Shown here piece by piece: positions 61,909-64,000 of a DNA stretch of 64,000 bases (positions within the stretch are counted from its first letter, which is position 1; the number at the start of each line of letters is the position of its first letter). This DNA comes from Paraburkholderia antibiotica (GTDB taxonomy: Bacteria; Pseudomonadota; Gammaproteobacteria; Burkholderiales; Burkholderiaceae). The stretch is taken from contig NZ_JABBFZ010000013.1 of NCBI RefSeq assembly GCF_012927125.1, forward strand, positions 124,001 through 188,000. The letters are read 5' to 3'. The translations under genes were made by a program, and so were the position numbers. The notes beneath the pieces are model-generated. The model saw nothing but the letters and a program-made list of their open reading frames with translations. It made no database searches and was not told the origin of the DNA.

Positions 61909-62475
61909 CTAATTCCGGTACGGCGACCCTTCGGACTGACGCGGATCGTCGCTCGGACGCTGCATTGCGCGCGCGGCGCCGCGCTCCTCGTTGTAACGCG
62001 TGACGTCGGCCCGAATCGAGCCGTTACGCATCGGCATGTTTTGCTGCGAACGCGGCACCGGACGCGCCTCGGCGCTGATCGGCGTGATCGCGCCGGCGTA
62101 CTGCATGCGCCCACGCTCGGCGGCAAAGCCGAATGGCCCGCCGACCCGGCGCATGCCTGACTTGTAGTTACCGTAGCCGTAACTGTAATTGGCGTCGGCG
62201 AACATTGCGCCGCGCTGCATGCGCGGATCGCGAGCGGCTATCGGGCCGCGGGAGGCTCGAGTGCCGACAGGCGCGCCGGCCATGCCGCCATAACGGCCGC
62301 CGCCGCGCATTTCCATGCGCATCGAACGGTCCGCGCCGCCGTGCGCATACGCGGCGGCGCCGCCGTGCGGCACGTTCGGTCCTTTTGCATGGGCGAACGA
62401 ACACAGCACGGCGATGACCGCGCCCCACGCCCAGTGCCTCGTTCTCGACAACCCGTCCACCTTTGTGACTCTCAC
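61909..62475 (-). CDS. Small basic secreted protein, function unknown
   Basis: 188 residues from a GTG at 62475. The N-terminal signal peptide (HWAWGAVIAVLCSFAHA-KG) sends it to the periplasm. The mature protein is basic, Gly/Arg/Met-rich and likely disordered (MRMEMRGGGRYGGMAGAPVG, YSYGYGNYKSGMRRVGG), with a conserved-looking C-terminus (ADVTRYNEERGAARAMQRPS, ending SPYRN). Similar proteins are common and unnamed in Burkholderia. It is alone, 430 bp from any neighbour. Confidence 0.75.
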   Translation of the reverse strand: MRVTKVDGLSRTRHWAWGAVIAVLCSFAHAKGPNVPHGGAAAYAHGGADRSMRMEMRGGGRYGGMAGAPVGTRASRGPIAARDPRMQRGAMFADANYSYGYGNYKSGMRRVGGPFGFAAERGRMQYAGAITPISAEARPVPRSQQNMPMRNGSIRADVTRYNEERGAARAMQRPSDDPRQSEGSPYRN

Positions 62476-63057
62476 GCCCGAAGACTCGCCTGAAATCCAT
62501 CGTTCGAGCTGCGATGGACCTGTTGCGGGACGGCTGAAAAAGCGCCGCGTTGCTGCGCGACGCCGGGTATCCCTGCGGCCATTGAACGGTAATTTATGGG
62601 CGTCGGCAGAGGGTGTCGAGCCAAAAAGTGTTATGCCGCGTCGGTGGATGTAACACCTTGTTACTGCGACGTTTTTCTACGACAGAGGCCTTGCGCGAGC
62701 GCGCCGAAACCGCTTACTGGCGGGCGTTTGCGCTATTGCGGCGCGAGCTTGCCGAATCTGCCGATAGCCCGTTGGCCATCGTAGTAGTTAAAACGGACCG
62801 AGCACAATCCGATGGGTCGCCGATACTGAATCCTGAGCGGATCCTGAGCACCACCGCGAACGTATCGGCGCGGGGGTCGGCGCTACGCCCAGCACGTTCG
62901 GCCACGCTGCCGATGCGCGACACTCATTAATCGATTCGGCAAATGAATTTGCTTCTTCAATCGAGTTTCGACAACAATAGCCGGTTCCCCTTCCTCGGGA
63001 CGGCGTCCGCGACGCGCGTCCCGTGCTAATTCCGCGTCATCGAATCGAGATTCCGAC
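62476..63057. other. Intergenic region with a palindrome
   Basis: A 582-bp gap between the basic secreted protein and the BASS transporter. It contains the perfect 6-3-6 palindrome GTAACA-CCT-TGTTAC at 62650-62664, an operator-like site for an unknown regulator. No convincing gene is present: the open frames at 62613-62930 and 62315-62653 have shadow-like composition. Confidence 0.45.
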
Positions 63058-64000
63058 ATGGCCCGCCCGAAATTCCTACCCGATAACTTCACCCTGTGCC
63101 TCGTCGGCACCGTGATCTTCGCCAGCCTGGTGCCCGTGCACGGGCAGGCGGCCACGGCGTTCAACTGGGTGACGAACATTGCGGTCGGCCTGCTGTTTTT
63201 CCTGCATGGCGCCAAGCTCTCACGCGAAGCGATCGTGGCGGGCGCGACGCACTGGCGCCTTCACCTGGTTGTGCTGCTCAGCACGTTCGCGCTGTTTCCG
63301 CTGCTCGGCCTCGCGCTTAAACCCATCCTTTCGCCCCTTGTCACGCCGGCGCTCTACGCCGGGGTCCTCTTCCTCTGCACGCTGCCGTCGACGGTCCAGT
63401 CGTCGATCGCCTTCACGTCCATTGCCAAGGGCAACGTGCCGGCCGCGGTATGCAGCGCGTCCGCGTCGAGCCTGCTCGGCATCTTCGTCACCCCAGCACT
63501 CGTCAGCCTGATCGTCACGAATCAGGCCGCGACCGGCGGCTCGTCGCCGTGGCATACGGTCGGCAACATCGTGCTGCAACTGCTGGTGCCGTTTATTGCC
63601 GGCCAGTTGCTGCGCCCGCTGATCGGCAAGTGGATCGAGCGCAACCGCGGCGTGCTGAAGTTCGTCGACCAGGGCTCGATCCTGCTGGTCGTGTACGGCG
63701 CGTTCAGCGAGGCCGTCAACGAAGGCCTGTGGCACACCATTCCGTTGTCCGCGCTCGGCGGCCTGGTGGTGGTGAGCGCGGTGCTGCTCGCGCTCGCACT
63801 GGCCGTGACGATCTTCGTGAGCAAGCGGCTCGGCTTCAACCGCGCGGACCAGATCACGATCATCTTCTGCGGCTCGAAGAAGAGCCTGGCCGCTGGCGTG
63901 CCGATGGCCAAGGTGATCTTCGCGTCGCACGCGGTCGGCGCCGTCGTGCTGCCGCTGATGCTGTTTCACCAGATCCAGTTGATGGTGTGCGCCGCGCTTG
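63058..64000 (+). CDS. Bile acid:sodium symporter family transporter (YfeH-like), cut by window end
   Basis: The frame is open from ATG 63058 to the last base; 314 residues are visible. It is an inner-membrane protein with about nine hydrophobic helices of the BASS fold: NFTLCLVGTVIFASLVPVHG, NIAVGLLFFLHGAKLSREAI, LCTLPSTVQSSIAFTSIAKG, QITIIFCGSKKSLAAGVPMA. The TVQSS and GSKKSLA motifs form the ion/substrate crossover. E. coli YfeH is 332 residues, so only about 15-20 are missing. The substrate is unknown; organic acids are possible. Confidence 0.93.
   Translation, partial: MARPKFLPDNFTLCLVGTVIFASLVPVHGQAATAFNWVTNIAVGLLFFLHGAKLSREAIVAGATHWRLHLVVLLSTFALFPLLGLALKPILSPLVTPALYAGVLFLCTLPSTVQSSIAFTSIAKGNVPAAVCSASASSLLGIFVTPALVSLIVTNQAATGGSSPWHTVGNIVLQLLVPFIAGQLLRPLIGKWIERNRGVLKFVDQGSILLVVYGAFSEAVNEGLWHTIPLSALGGLVVVSAVLLALALAVTIFVSKRLGFNRADQITIIFCGSKKSLAAGVPMAKVIFASHAVGAVVLPLMLFHQIQLMVCAAL

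Noticed and set aside
62613..62930. 105-aa frame before the BASS gene
   Set aside because: Crosses a palindrome, has no ribosome site and atypical composition.

Overview
The window is GC-rich and reads as the chromosome of a Burkholderiales bacterium, most likely a Paraburkholderia. Supporting signs are a metH gene that appears to lack the homocysteine-binding domain at its start, an argS-SPOR-dsbA-SDR order, an overlapping bioADFB operon, aceK beside a MerR regulator, fused isobutyryl-CoA mutase (icmF) and an OmpC-type porin. Family names are recognised from protein motifs; no database search was run.

Layout. 1-11.0 kb is core: the end of metH, a small secreted protein, DUF1840, argS, a SPOR protein, dsbA, an SDR, a BtuF-like protein and a DppA-like binding protein. 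11.1-13.4 kb is a lower-GC accessory patch with an HEXXH metallopeptidase-like protein, an overlapping lipoprotein and an LprI-family protein; it looks like an orphan effector/immunity module whose upstream part is out of frame. 13.5-20.6 kb is a MerR(LiuR-like)-headed degradation block (MBL hydrolase, aceK, thiolase, SDR, a frameshifted acyl-CoA dehydrogenase, YchJ). 21.2-29.2 kb holds a secreted hydrolase and a five-gene operon (SDR, DUF5938, AMP ligase, MetA-like outer-membrane protein, SCP2-type thiolase) divergent from a TetR regulator: an acid-degradation pathway with unknown substrate. 29.6-34.0 kb is bioA-bioF-bioD-bioB. 34.1-44.6 kb is mixed metabolism: a sulfate-binding protein, GhrA-like reductase, HMG-CoA lyase, a YbaK/DUF1289/MaoC/MBL operon, an EamA exporter with an Lrp regulator, a haloacetate-dehalogenase-like hydrolase and nitronate monooxygenase.

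44.6-54.5 kb is the most distinctive part: a transferred zinc-starvation island on the minus strand, with genes joined by ATGA overlaps. It encodes Zur, two CobW/COG0523 GTPases, and second copies of zinc-dependent housekeeping enzymes (FolE2, CysS, QueD, gamma-carbonic anhydrase, a dihydroorotase-like PyrQ, a truncated ThrS) plus YidD. A 17-bp Zur-box-like palindrome lies between zur and a divergent 71-aa gene. Both Fur-family regulators are broken: zur by a 4-bp tandem duplication, the distal fur-like gene by a 5-bp insertion and loss of its 3' end. The distal end runs into a junk junction containing a Tn3-family terminal repeat, a cobW fragment, and a group II intron maturase fragment with domain V.

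54.9-64 kb is core again: icmF, with a 12-bp coding repeat and an exact 38-bp tandem array directly upstream of it, a LysR regulator, a porin, a small basic secreted protein and a BASS-family transporter cut by the window end. No rRNA, tRNA or CRISPR array was seen.
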